Assembly (NCBI RefSeq): GCF_019511645.1
Contig: NZ_JAEUAX010000013.1
Span: forward strand, 32,749 to 96,748
Direction: 5' to 3'
Length of the DNA stretch: 64,000 bases
Source: Microbacterium ureisolvens
GTDB taxonomy: Bacteria > Actinomycetota > Actinomycetes > Actinomycetales > Microbacteriaceae
In this document: positions 8,659-17,232 of the stretch, piece after piece
Layout: each line of letters opens with the position of its first letter
Numbering within the stretch: the first letter of the stretch is position 1
Notes under the pieces: model-generated
Seen by the model: the letters and a program-made list of their open reading frames with translations, nothing else
What the model was told of the DNA's origin: nothing
Database searches by the model: none
Translations under genes and position numbers: made by a program

Positions 8659-9776
8659 ATGCGATTCGGATTCCTGTCGACCTACCCGCCGACCCGATGC
8701 GGCCTGGCGACGTTCACACGATCCCTCGCCGTGGCCATGACCGATCCGCCGTCGGAGCGGTCGATCGTCGTGCAGGTTCTCGATCCCGGTGAGGAGATGG
8801 GGTTTTCGGCTGATGCCGACGTGCGGATCGCGTCGGCCCTGCGGCCCGGCGACACGGCCAGTCAGGCTGAAGCAGCGCGAGTGCTGAACCGCTGCGACGC
8901 CGCCATCGTGCAGCACGAGTACGGCATCTACGGCGGAATCGACGGCGATGAGGTGCTCGCGGTACTCGGCTCGTTGCACGTCCCCGTCATCACGGTGCTG
9001 CACACCGTGCTGGCTCACCCGAGTCCTGGTCAGCGCAGAGTGCTGGAACACGTCGTGGGCCGGTCCACGGCCGTCGTGGTCATGACCGAGCACGCACGGG
9101 AGACGCTCCTCGCGCACTTCCGCGTCGACAGCGCAAAGGTGCATGTCATCCCCCACGGCGCGGCGGTCCTGCCGGGGCATTCGTTGCATCGTCGCGCCGC
9201 CTCGCCGATGATTCTGACCTGGGGCCTCATCGCACCCGGCAAGGGGCTTGAGCGTGGCCTGCGAGCGTTCGCACGTCTGCGCGGGCGCGGCATCCCTGCG
9301 AGATACGTCATCGCGGGTCAGACGCACCCGAAAGTACTCGCACACAGCGGGGAGGCATACCGTGAGTCGCTCGTCAGCCTGGCGCGCGATCTCGAGGTCG
9401 AGGCATCCGTCCGCTTCTTCAACGAGTACCTCTCGCCCCAGTCTCTCGCAGGACTGCTGAGCGCCGCCGACGCCGTGCTGCTGCCCTACGACTCGAAGGA
9501 GCAGGCGACGTCAGGCGTGCTCGCCGAGGCCCTCGCCGCAGGTGTGCCCGTTGTGGCGACAGCATTCCCGCACGCAGTCGAACCCTCGCCGGCTCGGCAG
9601 GCGTCGCGGTGCCGCACGACGATCTCGACGCGATGACCGCGGCTCTGGAGCGGATACTGCGGTTCGACGACGGCAGCCGCGCATCGCGGCGCATCGGCTC
9701 AGGGCCCTCGTGGTCCGATGTGGGTGCACGGTATCTCGACCTCGCCGAGCGGGTGCGGTCGGAGTGGGCGGCGTGA
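8659..9776 (+). pseudogene. GT4-type glycosyltransferase, frameshifted near base 9590
   Basis: A GT-B glycosyltransferase of about 370 residues if intact. The frame from 8659 covers GFLSTYPPTRCGLATFT, QHEYGIYGG, PHGAA, APGKGLERG and LLPYDSKEQATSG, then loses similarity after FPHAVE. One base appears to be missing at about 9588-9594. In the next frame the protein continues sensibly (GVAVPHDDLDAM through RSEWAA) to TGA at 9774-9776. That TGA overlaps the GTG of the next gene, as expected for an operon. Either a real mutation or a sequencing error. Ribosome site gagggagggaag precedes the ATG. Confidence 0.8.
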
Positions 9777-10816
9777 TCCCGGCCGCCCTGCCGCTCGCGC
9801 ATCTCCAAGCCATGACCGACGAGCACGGTCTCTTCGAGCATGCCCTCGGCGCCGTGCCGCGGCGCGAGCACGGCTACTGCGCCGACGACGTCGCGCGCGG
9901 GCTCGCTCTCGTCGCGCGAGAGGACGGGCGATCGGCCGCCGCCGCCGTGCTGACCGATAGATATCTGCGGTTCCTGGAGTCCGCCGTCACCGAAGACGGA
10001 CGGGTGCACAACCGCATGGACGCGGATGGCGAATGGACGGATCGACCGGGCACCGGCGATTGGTGGGGGCGTGCGATATGGGGCCTCGGCGTGGCGGCTC
10101 GGCGCTCCTCCCGCGCGTCGATCCGCGAACGCGCCCTCGGGGTCTTCGAACGCGCGGCCCGCGCGAGTTCGCCGTGGTTGCGGGCGCGCTGCTTCGCCGC
10201 GCTCGGCGCCGCCGAGATCGTCGGGTCGGCGGCAACCGATGCCGCCGTCGCCGTGCTTCGCGACAGCGTCGAGGCAGTGGCCGCGCACCCGCCGGACTCT
10301 TCGTCAGGATGGCGATGGCTCGAGCCCCGGCTGCACTACGCGAACGCCGTGGTTCCGGAAGCACTGCTCGCCGCAGGCCGCGGCCTGGGAGACGACCGGC
10401 TCATCGAGCGCGGAACGGGCCTGCTGACGGTCCTGATATCGATCGAGAGCAGGGCCGATGGGCGCCTGTCACCCACCCCGGCCGGGGGGCGTGGGCCCGA
10501 CGATGTCCATCCGGGATTCGATCAGCAGCCGATCGAAGCGGCATCTCTGGCTCAAGCGTGTCTTCGAGCCTTCGAAACGACGGGCGAGACCGGCTGGCTG
10601 ACGCCCCTGCGTGCGGCGTGGGAGTGGTTCGAGGGCGCCAATGATGTCGGCATTGCGCTCTTCGACCCGGCGACGGGTGCCGGGTACGACGGCCTCACGT
10701 CGTGCGGTCGCAACGACAACCGAGGCGCCGAGTCGACCCTCGCGGCTCTGTCGACCCTTCAATGCCTCTCCCGGGCGGCCGCGAGCGCGGCAGGTCTTCG
10801 ACACGGTCGCCACTGA
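9773..10816 (+). CDS. Alpha/alpha-barrel carbohydrate-active-like protein linked to glycosyltransferases
   Basis: 347 residues. The GTG start overlaps the stop of the preceding glycosyltransferase (GTGA). The chain is mostly helical, with conserved-looking patches: EHALGAVPRREHGYCADDVARGL near the start, GWRWLEPRLHYANA mid-way, and CGRNDNRGAESTLAAL near the end. This suggests an (alpha/alpha)6 barrel like those of glycoside hydrolases and phosphorylases. No catalytic residues can be assigned. Gene order with two GT4 enzymes suggests a role in making or trimming the same glycan. Confidence 0.6.
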   Translation: MIPAALPLAHLQAMTDEHGLFEHALGAVPRREHGYCADDVARGLALVAREDGRSAAAAVLTDRYLRFLESAVTEDGRVHNRMDADGEWTDRPGTGDWWGRAIWGLGVAARRSSRASIRERALGVFERAARASSPWLRARCFAALGAAEIVGSAATDAAVAVLRDSVEAVAAHPPDSSSGWRWLEPRLHYANAVVPEALLAAGRGLGDDRLIERGTGLLTVLISIESRADGRLSPTPAGGRGPDDVHPGFDQQPIEAASLAQACLRAFETTGETGWLTPLRAAWEWFEGANDVGIALFDPATGAGYDGLTSCGRNDNRGAESTLAALSTLQCLSRAAASAAGLRHGRH

Positions 10817-10901
10817 CGGGCTTCGGATACTCCTTGCGCCTAGCGGATATCTGCGTAGCGTGGAGGAAGAGGCGTCAGGCAACCGGGCGGAGGTGTTGTC
10901 G

Positions 10902-11246
10902 ATGGGAAAGCTGATCTACGAGAACGCCGTCAAGGTCGATTTCGAAGACCGCGCACTCGCCCACCTGCAGCTCGTCATCACCACCAAGCTGCGGCGGAGG
11001 GAAGGGTTCCACTTCACGTGGAAAGATGACGCGACCATCGGCAACGGCCGCACCTCGGTGTGGGTCCACCCCGAGGCCAGTCTGGTGTTCAAGTACTACG
11101 GATCGCGTCCGCCCCGCCTGAACCACGCATGGCTGGAAGCCCTCGTCGCAGCGGCCAATTCGCCTGCGGGTCTCTACCTCGTGCCTGAACCGGCGCCACT
11201 CGCTGAGTCGCACGAGATCAGCGAACTCGTCACCACAGACGGCTAG
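10902..11246 (+). CDS. DUF7882-type small protein
   Basis: 114 residues beginning MGKLIYENAVKVDFEDRALAHLQ, a start common to a Microbacteriaceae family of unknown function (DUF7882, sometimes mislabelled as DNA ligase). It contains SVWVHPEASLVFKYYGSRPP and ends with an acidic tail. A second copy lies at 26927-27253, sharing TKLRR, FTW, VWVH, ASLVF, TWLEAL/AWLEAL, NSPAGL and VPEP. Ribosome site gcggagg precedes the ATG at 10902. Probably cytoplasmic. Confidence 0.75.
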   Translation: MGKLIYENAVKVDFEDRALAHLQLVITTKLRRREGFHFTWKDDATIGNGRTSVWVHPEASLVFKYYGSRPPRLNHAWLEALVAAANSPAGLYLVPEPAPLAESHEISELVTTDG

Positions 11247-11267
11247 GCCGGCGCGACGGACCGAGCG

Positions 11268-12251
11268 TCAGCCCTTCACCCCACCCGCGCTGATGCCGTG
11301 GATGATCTGACGCTGCGCGACGAAGAACACGATGATCATGGGAACCGTGGCGATGACGCTCGCCGTCACGATGAGCTCCCAGTGCCATTCGCCACCGAAA
11401 CCGAAGGCGTCGACCAGCGACTTGAGCCCGCGGGGCAGGGTGTAGTCCGCGGAATCCCGCAGGTAGATCAGGGCGCGCATGAGGTCGGTCCACACGGCCT
11501 GCACCTCGAACACGAAGGTGACGGCGAGCGCCGGCTTGCTGAGAGGCAGGGCGATGCGCCAGAACAGGTCCCAGTTCGAGGCGCCGTCGACACGGGCCGC
11601 CTCGAAGAATTCCCGGGGCAGCCCGAGCATGAACTGGCGGAGCAGGAAGACATAGAAGGCGCTGCCGAACAGATTCCCCGCCCACAGCGGCACGAGGGTG
11701 CCGACGAACCCGAGCGCGTTCCAGATGAGGAACGTCGGGATCATCGTGACCGCCCCGGGCAGCATCATGGTCGCCAGCACGAGGCCGAACAGCGCACCCC
11801 TCCCCCGGAATCGGAAATAGGCGAATCCCCACGCGACCATGGCGCTCGACAGTGTCACCGTCGTGGCCGCGAGCACGGTGACCAGAACCGTGTTCCAGAG
11901 CCACAACGCCAGCGGCGCAGCCTGCCACACCTGGACGTAGTTGTCCCAGGTGAAGGTCTCGGGGATCAGCCGGTTGTCGAACACCTCGCCGCGGGGCTTG
12001 AACGACGCGCTGACGAGCCACACGAAGGGGTAGGCGAAGACGACGGCGAGCACGCTCAGCGCCGCGATGACCAGCGACCGGCGGATCAGGTGCCGCCGGC
12101 GTGCTCGCGCGGCGGCTGCGGTGCGCACCGCGGGCCCGGGAGGCGAATGGTCGTCGGTGCGGGCGACCGGGTACGGCGCAAGGGATCCCGCGGGATGCTG
12201 CGCATCGAGCTCCTCGTCATGCGGCAGGCCGGGAGGGAGCACCCTGCTCAT
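11268..12251 (-). CDS. Carbohydrate ABC transporter permease (MalG type)
   Basis: 327 residues with a long cytoplasmic N-terminus and six membrane helices. The EAA loop that contacts the ATPase is clear (EAARVDGASNWDLFWRIALP). It forms a channel with the neighbouring MalF-type permease to import a sugar. Its start overlaps the stop of that gene by 4 bases. No ATPase gene is present; these CUT1 systems commonly share a housekeeping MsmK-like ATPase. Confidence 0.9.
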   Translation of the reverse strand: MSRVLPPGLPHDEELDAQHPAGSLAPYPVARTDDHSPPGPAVRTAAAARARRRHLIRRSLVIAALSVLAVVFAYPFVWLVSASFKPRGEVFDNRLIPETFTWDNYVQVWQAAPLALWLWNTVLVTVLAATTVTLSSAMVAWGFAYFRFRGRGALFGLVLATMMLPGAVTMIPTFLIWNALGFVGTLVPLWAGNLFGSAFYVFLLRQFMLGLPREFFEAARVDGASNWDLFWRIALPLSKPALAVTFVFEVQAVWTDLMRALIYLRDSADYTLPRGLKSLVDAFGFGGEWHWELIVTASVIATVPMIIVFFVAQRQIIHGISAGGVKG

Positions 12252-13216
12252 GCGCGATCATCCCCTTCGTAGTAGACGACGCGACGGGACACGAGGATCT
12301 GGATCGCGGTGACCACCATGATGAGCGCGAACAGCACCCAGGCCATGGCAGAGGCGTACCCCATGTGGAGGAACTCGAACGCCTGCTGGAACAGGTAGAT
12401 GACGTAGAACAGCGCCGCATCGTTGCTGTAGGTCGTGTTGCCGGCTCCGAAGAACGCCGTGTAGGCCTCATCGAAGGTCTGCAGGGCGGCGATCGTGTTG
12501 ACCACCACGATGAAGAAGATCGCGGGGCTGATCATGGGCACCGTGATGGAGAGGGACTGCCGCCAGAACCCGGCGCCGTCGAGCTTCGCGGAGTCGTAGA
12601 GCTCGTCGGGGACCGCCTGAAGCGCAGCCAGGAGGATGATGACCGAGGCGCCGACCGTCCACAGACTCATGATGATGAGACCCGGCTTCACCCACGCCGC
12701 ATCCGTCGTCCACGAAGGTCCGTCGATTCCGAACCATCCCAGCACGGTGTTGAAGAGGCCGTTCTGGCCGTTGAAGAGCAGCAGGAACAGGATGCCGACC
12801 GCGACCGGCGGGGTCATCTTGGGCAGGAAGAAGACGGTGCGGAAGAACCCGGCGCTTCGGCCGGCGCGATTGAGCAGCAGCGCGAGCAGAAGCGAGACCA
12901 GCACGTACAACGGCACCTGCACGATCGTGAAGAACAGTGTGTTGCCGAGAGCCAGGGCGATCTTCGGGTCGTTGAACAGTTCCACGTAGTTGTCGGCACC
13001 GACGAAGTTCGGGTCGTTGATGACGTCGTAGTCGGTGAGTGAGAGGTAGACGCTGTAGATCAGGGGCCACGCCGTGAACACGGCGAACCCGACCAGCCAA
13101 GGGCTGAGGAACAGCAGCGCGGAGCCCAGGTTGCGCCGCCGGGCCCGCCTGCGACCGCGCTCGCGGTCGACAGGCGGCGCGGCCGGGGCGGCCACGACGG
13201 GCGGCGCGGTCATCAT
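12248..13216 (-). CDS. Carbohydrate ABC transporter permease (MalF type)
   Basis: 322 residues. A basic N-terminus (RERGRRRARRRN) is followed by six membrane helices and an EAA-like loop (YDSAKLDGAGFWRQSLSITVPMI, split here only for description). It pairs with the downstream MalG-type permease. The start overlaps the binding-protein stop (ATGA), so translation of the three genes is coupled. Confidence 0.9.
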   Translation of the reverse strand: MMTAPPVVAAPAAPPVDRERGRRRARRRNLGSALLFLSPWLVGFAVFTAWPLIYSVYLSLTDYDVINDPNFVGADNYVELFNDPKIALALGNTLFFTIVQVPLYVLVSLLLALLLNRAGRSAGFFRTVFFLPKMTPPVAVGILFLLLFNGQNGLFNTVLGWFGIDGPSWTTDAAWVKPGLIIMSLWTVGASVIILLAALQAVPDELYDSAKLDGAGFWRQSLSITVPMISPAIFFIVVVNTIAALQTFDEAYTAFFGAGNTTYSNDAALFYVIYLFQQAFEFLHMGYASAMAWVLFALIMVVTAIQILVSRRVVYYEGDDRA

Positions 13217-14592
13217 TCACCGTTCCCGAGCTTGGACCAGGCGTCGTCGAGGGCGGACTGCGCCTCCTTCTGTGCGTCGGCAAGGGCATCGGCCGGGGTC
13301 GCCTTGCCGTCCAGCGCCGCGTTCACCGCATCGAACATGGCGGTCTTGAACTCGGCATCGGCGGGGTTGGCGGGCATCGAGAAGGTGCTGTCGTTCGCCT
13401 CATACATCTTGGCCACGGCGGTGTCCCACGGTTCCCCGCCCGAGGTCGTCATGTCGCGGATCATCTGGTCGGCCTTCGCGTTGGCGGTGAGGATGCCGGT
13501 GAAGGGCTTCCCTTCCGCCTCGCGAGCCTCGATCCGCGCTTCCGCGGCGGCCTGCCAGGCATCGGTCGACGTCATGGCCCGGGCGAACCGGCAGGCCGCC
13601 TCGGGGTTGGCGCTGCCGCTGGGGATCGCCCACGCCGAGCCGGTCGAGTACGCGATCGTGTCGCCGTTGCGGTCGTGGACGGTGTCGAAGGCCATCGGCG
13701 CGTCGGGTGAGACGTCGTTGAGCACGTTGACGTACCACTGCTCCATCGGCATCGCGCCGAGCACACTGGTCGCGAACTGGTTGCCCTCCCCGAAGAAGTC
13801 CGCCGAGTCGCGATAGGCCTTCACGGCGCTGAATCCACCCTGGTCTTCGTAGATGGATGCTGCCCACTCGAGTGCTTCGACCACCTTGGGGTCGTCGAGC
13901 TGGGCCGTCTTCCCATCGGCCGAGATGACATCGGCGCCGTTCGCCTTCGCCCACAGCGGCAGGAACTCGGGAAGCTTGCTGTCGTAACCGATGACCGCCA
14001 GGTCACCCCCGTCGTTCACCGTCAGCGCCTGGTTCGCCGCGCTCACCGCGTCCCAATCGGAGCCGTTGACATCCTCGATCGTCAAACCCGCGGCCGAGAG
14101 CAGGTCCGCGTTCGCCATCGTGAGCTGGACGCTGTTGAACTCGGGGATGCCGTACACGGTCCCGTCGAGGGTCACCTGGTCGAGCGCGGGCCCGACGAAG
14201 TCGTCCGTCGGGATGCTCTCGCCGTCGATGCAGCGCTCCAGGGGAACCACGGCTCCGCGGGCAGCGAGGGAGCCGATCTGGTCTCTGCTCGAGTAGACGA
14301 TGTCCGGCGGCTTGCCGGACGCGACCGCAGAGAGGAATTGCTGCAGGTCGAGGGCTCCCTCGGCGAGTTCGACCTCGACATCGCCCAACTGCTCCTCGGC
14401 ATAGTCGAGGCGGCTGGTCGCCACTTCGTCGACGCCGGAGAACCCCATGACCGACAGCGAGCCGCTGAGCTCGGCGTCCGAGTCGTAGTCCGCCTCGTCA
14501 TCACCGGCCCCGCCGGTGCCGACGGCGCACCCGGTCGCCCCGAGCGTCAGCAGGGCAAGGACTCCGGCAGCCGTCCATCGTGTAGCACGCAT
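13213..14592 (-). CDS. Sugar ABC transporter substrate-binding lipoprotein
   Basis: 459 residues. The signal peptide ends at ATGC (Cys22), then an acidic linker. The mature protein has the features of family 1 extracellular solute-binding proteins: FLSAVASGKPPDIVY, VYGIPEFNSVQLTMANADLL, and a C-terminal segment of helices. It captures a sugar or oligosaccharide outside the cell for the two permeases downstream. The sugar cannot be told from sequence. The ATG at 14592 has a ggaggaggc ribosome site. Neighbouring glycosyltransferases hint at glycan recycling but do not prove it. Confidence 0.9.
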   Translation of the reverse strand: MRATRWTAAGVLALLTLGATGCAVGTGGAGDDEADYDSDAELSGSLSVMGFSGVDEVATSRLDYAEEQLGDVEVELAEGALDLQQFLSAVASGKPPDIVYSSRDQIGSLAARGAVVPLERCIDGESIPTDDFVGPALDQVTLDGTVYGIPEFNSVQLTMANADLLSAAGLTIEDVNGSDWDAVSAANQALTVNDGGDLAVIGYDSKLPEFLPLWAKANGADVISADGKTAQLDDPKVVEALEWAASIYEDQGGFSAVKAYRDSADFFGEGNQFATSVLGAMPMEQWYVNVLNDVSPDAPMAFDTVHDRNGDTIAYSTGSAWAIPSGSANPEAACRFARAMTSTDAWQAAAEARIEAREAEGKPFTGILTANAKADQMIRDMTTSGGEPWDTAVAKMYEANDSTFSMPANPADAEFKTAMFDAVNAALDGKATPADALADAQKEAQSALDDAWSKLGNGE

Positions 14593-14631
14593 GTTCGCCT
14601 CCTCCGCCCGGTAGAAGTGGGCGGTGGAGGC

Positions 14632-14673
14632 ACAGTAGAGACTCGGGCCGCCGACCGCCGAGGGGATTGACAA
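14632..14673 (-). promoter_or_regulatory. Putative promoter of sugar ABC operon with TTGTCAA block
   Basis: On the minus strand TTGTCAATCCCCTCGGCGG begins at 14673 and a TACTGT -10 candidate lies at 14637-14632, 30 bases further on. The layout closely copies that upstream of the glycosyltransferase gene at 7464-7504. Confidence 0.4.
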
Positions 14674-14723
14674 CCGCCGTCGGGGGCGTCATCGCGGGCG
14701 GGCGTGTGCGAAGATCTCCCGGC

Positions 14724-15920
14724 TCATTCGTGCTCCGGCAGCAACGGCGTCGACCAGCCGGGGTCGCGACCGAGCTGCGCGGCGCGAGAGACGGATGCCG
14801 CGCCGAATCGATCCCGCACGGCATCGAGAACGGTGTCGAGGCGCACCCCGTCATCCCAATCGATCGGCAGCTCGGGAGGGACGCCGTCGACGCGGCCGAG
14901 CTGCGACAGCGACACGCCGATGAGGGTGATGCCCCGTTCTGCGATCTCCGGCTGCGCGACGGCCAGCAGCCCCTGCGCGACGGCGAGGATCAGTGCGGTG
15001 CGGTCGGTGGGCGAGCGGAACGAGCGAGATCGGGTGGCTTTCGTGTAGTCGCCGTAACGGAGGCGCAGCACGACGGTGCGGCAGACGCGGTCGCCATCGC
15101 GCAGGCGGCGGGCGAGCCGATCGACGATCTGCGTGAGGATGACCTCCAGTTCTTCGACGGTGCGCTGGCGCTGGCCGAGCGCGCGCTGCGAGCCGATCGA
15201 CCCGCGTCGCCGCGTGGCGTCGACCGGGCGCGGATCCCGCAGTCGTGCGAGCGCGTGCAGGTGCGCTCCGGCGGCTCTCCCGAGCAACCTCTCGGCGGTC
15301 GCGGCCTCGAGCTCGGCCAATTGACCGACAGTGTGGATGCCGAGGCCGTGGAGCTTCTCAGCGGTCACCGCACCGACGCCCCACAGCCGTTCCACCGGCA
15401 ACGGGAGCAGGAACTCCTCTTCCCGCTCGGGCTCGACCAGGAGCAGTCCGTCGGGTTTGCTGACGGCACTGGCCACCTTGGCGAGGAACTTGGTGCGAGC
15501 GATCCCGACCGAGATCGGCAGCCCGACCTCCGCACGGACTCGCTCTCGCAGCCGGCCCGCGATCTGCTCGGGGGACCCTCCGATGCGCCGCAGCCCGCCG
15601 ACCTCGAGGAACGCCTCATCGATCGAGAGCCCCTCCACGAGCGGCGTCGTGTCGCGGAAGATCGCGAAGACCGCCTTGCTGGCCGCCGAGTACGCCTCCA
15701 TGCGTGGAGGAACGATCACGGCATCAGGACAGAGATCTCGCGCCTGGCGACCGCCCATCGCCGTGCGCACCCCGCGCACCTTCGCCTCGTAACTGGCCGC
15801 CAGCACGACGCCTCCGCCCACGATGACGGGCCGTCCGCGCAGCGCAGGAGCGTCGCGCTGCTCGACGGAGGCATAGAAGGCGTCGAGATCCGCGTGCAGC
15901 ACGGTGGCCTCGTCCCGCAT
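14724..15920 (-). CDS. dinB: DNA polymerase IV (Y-family translesion polymerase)
   Basis: 398 residues. The catalytic motif HADLDAFYASVEQRD is at the N-terminus and the second acidic motif SIDEAFLEV follows. Helix-hairpin-helix residues (LWGVGAVTAEKLHGLGI) and a little-finger domain complete the enzyme. It copies past damaged bases with low fidelity. The ATG at 15920 was chosen because ggaggcga precedes it and an SOS box occupies 15931-15946, which would be inside the gene if a more upstream start were used. No beta-clamp motif was clearly identified at the C-terminus. Confidence 0.9.
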   Translation of the reverse strand: MRDEATVLHADLDAFYASVEQRDAPALRGRPVIVGGGVVLAASYEAKVRGVRTAMGGRQARDLCPDAVIVPPRMEAYSAASKAVFAIFRDTTPLVEGLSIDEAFLEVGGLRRIGGSPEQIAGRLRERVRAEVGLPISVGIARTKFLAKVASAVSKPDGLLLVEPEREEEFLLPLPVERLWGVGAVTAEKLHGLGIHTVGQLAELEAATAERLLGRAAGAHLHALARLRDPRPVDATRRRGSIGSQRALGQRQRTVEELEVILTQIVDRLARRLRDGDRVCRTVVLRLRYGDYTKATRSRSFRSPTDRTALILAVAQGLLAVAQPEIAERGITLIGVSLSQLGRVDGVPPELPIDWDDGVRLDTVLDAVRDRFGAASVSRAAQLGRDPGWSTPLLPEHE

Positions 15921-15930
15921 TTCGCCTCCA

Positions 15931-15946
15931 TCGAACATCCGTTCGT
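15931..15946. promoter_or_regulatory. LexA (SOS) box of dinB
   Basis: TCGAACATCCGTTCGT matches the actinobacterial/Bacillus-type SOS consensus TCGAAC-N4-GTTCGA with one mismatch. It lies 10 bases upstream of the dinB start, so DNA damage should induce the gene. Confidence 0.8.
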
Positions 15947-16118
15947 AGATCGTCACACCGACCGCCGACATCAGCGAGCTGGTACGCACCCTTTACGCCT
16001 GTTGCGGCGGATGCGCCAGGGGGTCGCCGGTTCTCGGCCCCATTTCCTAGCGTGAATACCGGGCCGACCACCCCGGTCGACTCCGAACCGATCCCTCGCA
16101 TGAAGACAAGGAGCACTC

Positions 16119-16478
16119 ATGTCCTCGAGTTGGGACGCCTGGAACTACCGTCAGTCGGTTGATCGCGGGGCCGGTTCCCGCGACCTGGTGGGTTACCGCG
16201 TGCACGCCACGGACGGCGACATCGGAAAGATCGACGAGGCGAGCAACGACGCCGGAAGCAGCCGGCTCGTCGTGGACACAGGGCCGTGGATCTTCGGGCG
16301 GAAGGTCATCCTTCCGGCCGGGACCGTCGAACGTGTCGACGACGAAGACGAGAAGGTCTACGTCGATCTGACGAAGGACCAGATCAAGAACTCTCCGGAG
16401 TGGGACCAGACCACGACGGGTCAGGACGACGCGTATCGTGGCCAGCTCGACACCTACTACGGCGACTTCTATCGATGA
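16119..16478 (+). CDS. PRC-barrel domain protein
   Basis: 119 residues. A PRC-barrel covers about residues 20-85 (LVGYRVHATDGDIGKIDEAS, KVILPAGTVERVD, KVYVDLTKDQIKNSPEW). Such single-domain proteins are often stress-induced in actinobacteria; the partner is unknown. Ribosome site aaggag precedes the ATG. A strong hairpin lies downstream, before the convergent dps gene. Confidence 0.85.
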   Translation: MSSSWDAWNYRQSVDRGAGSRDLVGYRVHATDGDIGKIDEASNDAGSSRLVVDTGPWIFGRKVILPAGTVERVDDEDEKVYVDLTKDQIKNSPEWDQTTTGQDDAYRGQLDTYYGDFYR

Positions 16479-16523
16479 CGGGATCGGCGACCGCACCGTC
16501 GCCATCCTCGCCCGCTGAACACC

Positions 16524-16554
16524 ACGGGGTGCAGCCGCAAAGGCTGCACCCCGT
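16524..16554. terminator. Bidirectional terminator hairpin
   Basis: A perfect 13-bp stem (16524-16536 and 16542-16554) with loop gcaaa lies between the convergent PRC-barrel and dps genes. Confidence 0.75.
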
Positions 16555-16569
16555 CTCTCGTGCTCGAAC

Positions 16570-17145
16570 TCAGCCCCGGCTGGGGACCCGGTTCTCTGCG
16601 CTGACCATCCAGGCGTACTGCTCCAGCTTCTCGATGATCTGGTGGAGCAGATCCGCGCTGGTCGGATCCTCTTCGTCGACCGCGTCGTGCACGTCCCGGC
16701 AGGTGCCCACCGTGTTCTCCAGTCGTTCCGTGACGAGGTCGATCACCTCGGTCGTGGCGATCTCCCCCTGCGGGAACTCAGGCAGGCTGGTGGTCTCCGC
16801 AACCGTGTCGCTTCGGCCGTCGGGAAGGGCGTGGAGCGCCCGCATCCGCTCGGCGACGGCGTCGCTGAACTCACGGGCCGATTCGATGATCTCGTCGAGC
16901 TGGCGATGCGTGTCGCGGAAGTTCTTGCCGACGACGTTCCAGTGGGCCTGCTTGCCCTGCGAGGCCAGTTCGAGCAGATCCACCAGCACCTTCTGCAGGC
17001 TGTCACTGAGCGTGGCGGAGGCGGTGAAGCCGCTCTCCGCGTTCTGCTCCTCGGTGAGCTGAGCGCCTCGAGCCGGGCGCCGCTTGTTGCGCGGGGCGGA
17101 CGAGGTGGAGTTCTTGTTCGTGGGACTCTTCGTCGTGGTGGCCAT
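16570..17145 (-). CDS. dps: Dps-family DNA-protecting ferritin-like protein
   Basis: 191 residues. A Lys/Arg/Ser/Thr-rich tail (residues 1-26, NKRRPARG) probably binds DNA. The ferritin fold follows with the inter-subunit ferroxidase ligands HWNVVG (68-73) and FRDTHRQLDEI (76-86). Dps forms a 12-subunit shell, oxidises and stores iron, and shields DNA in starvation or peroxide stress. No OxyR or other operator was recognised upstream. Confidence 0.9.
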   Translation of the reverse strand: MATTTKSPTNKNSTSSAPRNKRRPARGAQLTEEQNAESGFTASATLSDSLQKVLVDLLELASQGKQAHWNVVGKNFRDTHRQLDEIIESAREFSDAVAERMRALHALPDGRSDTVAETTSLPEFPQGEIATTEVIDLVTERLENTVGTCRDVHDAVDEEDPTSADLLHQIIEKLEQYAWMVSAENRVPSRG

Positions 17146-17232
17146 GTGCCGACCGTACGGAACGACGCCGGCGCAACGGCGGGGATTGTGCGGGCTCGAC
17201 GGTCGTGCTACCCGAACCCCGGCCCCACCGGT

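Noticed and set aside
15921..15989. Upstream starts for dinB (15938, 15971, 15989)
   Set aside because: The SOS box would fall inside the gene and none has a ribosome site as good as that at 15920.
14667..16055. Plus-strand frame of about 460 codons
   Set aside because: It is antisense to dinB, which has clear polymerase motifs.
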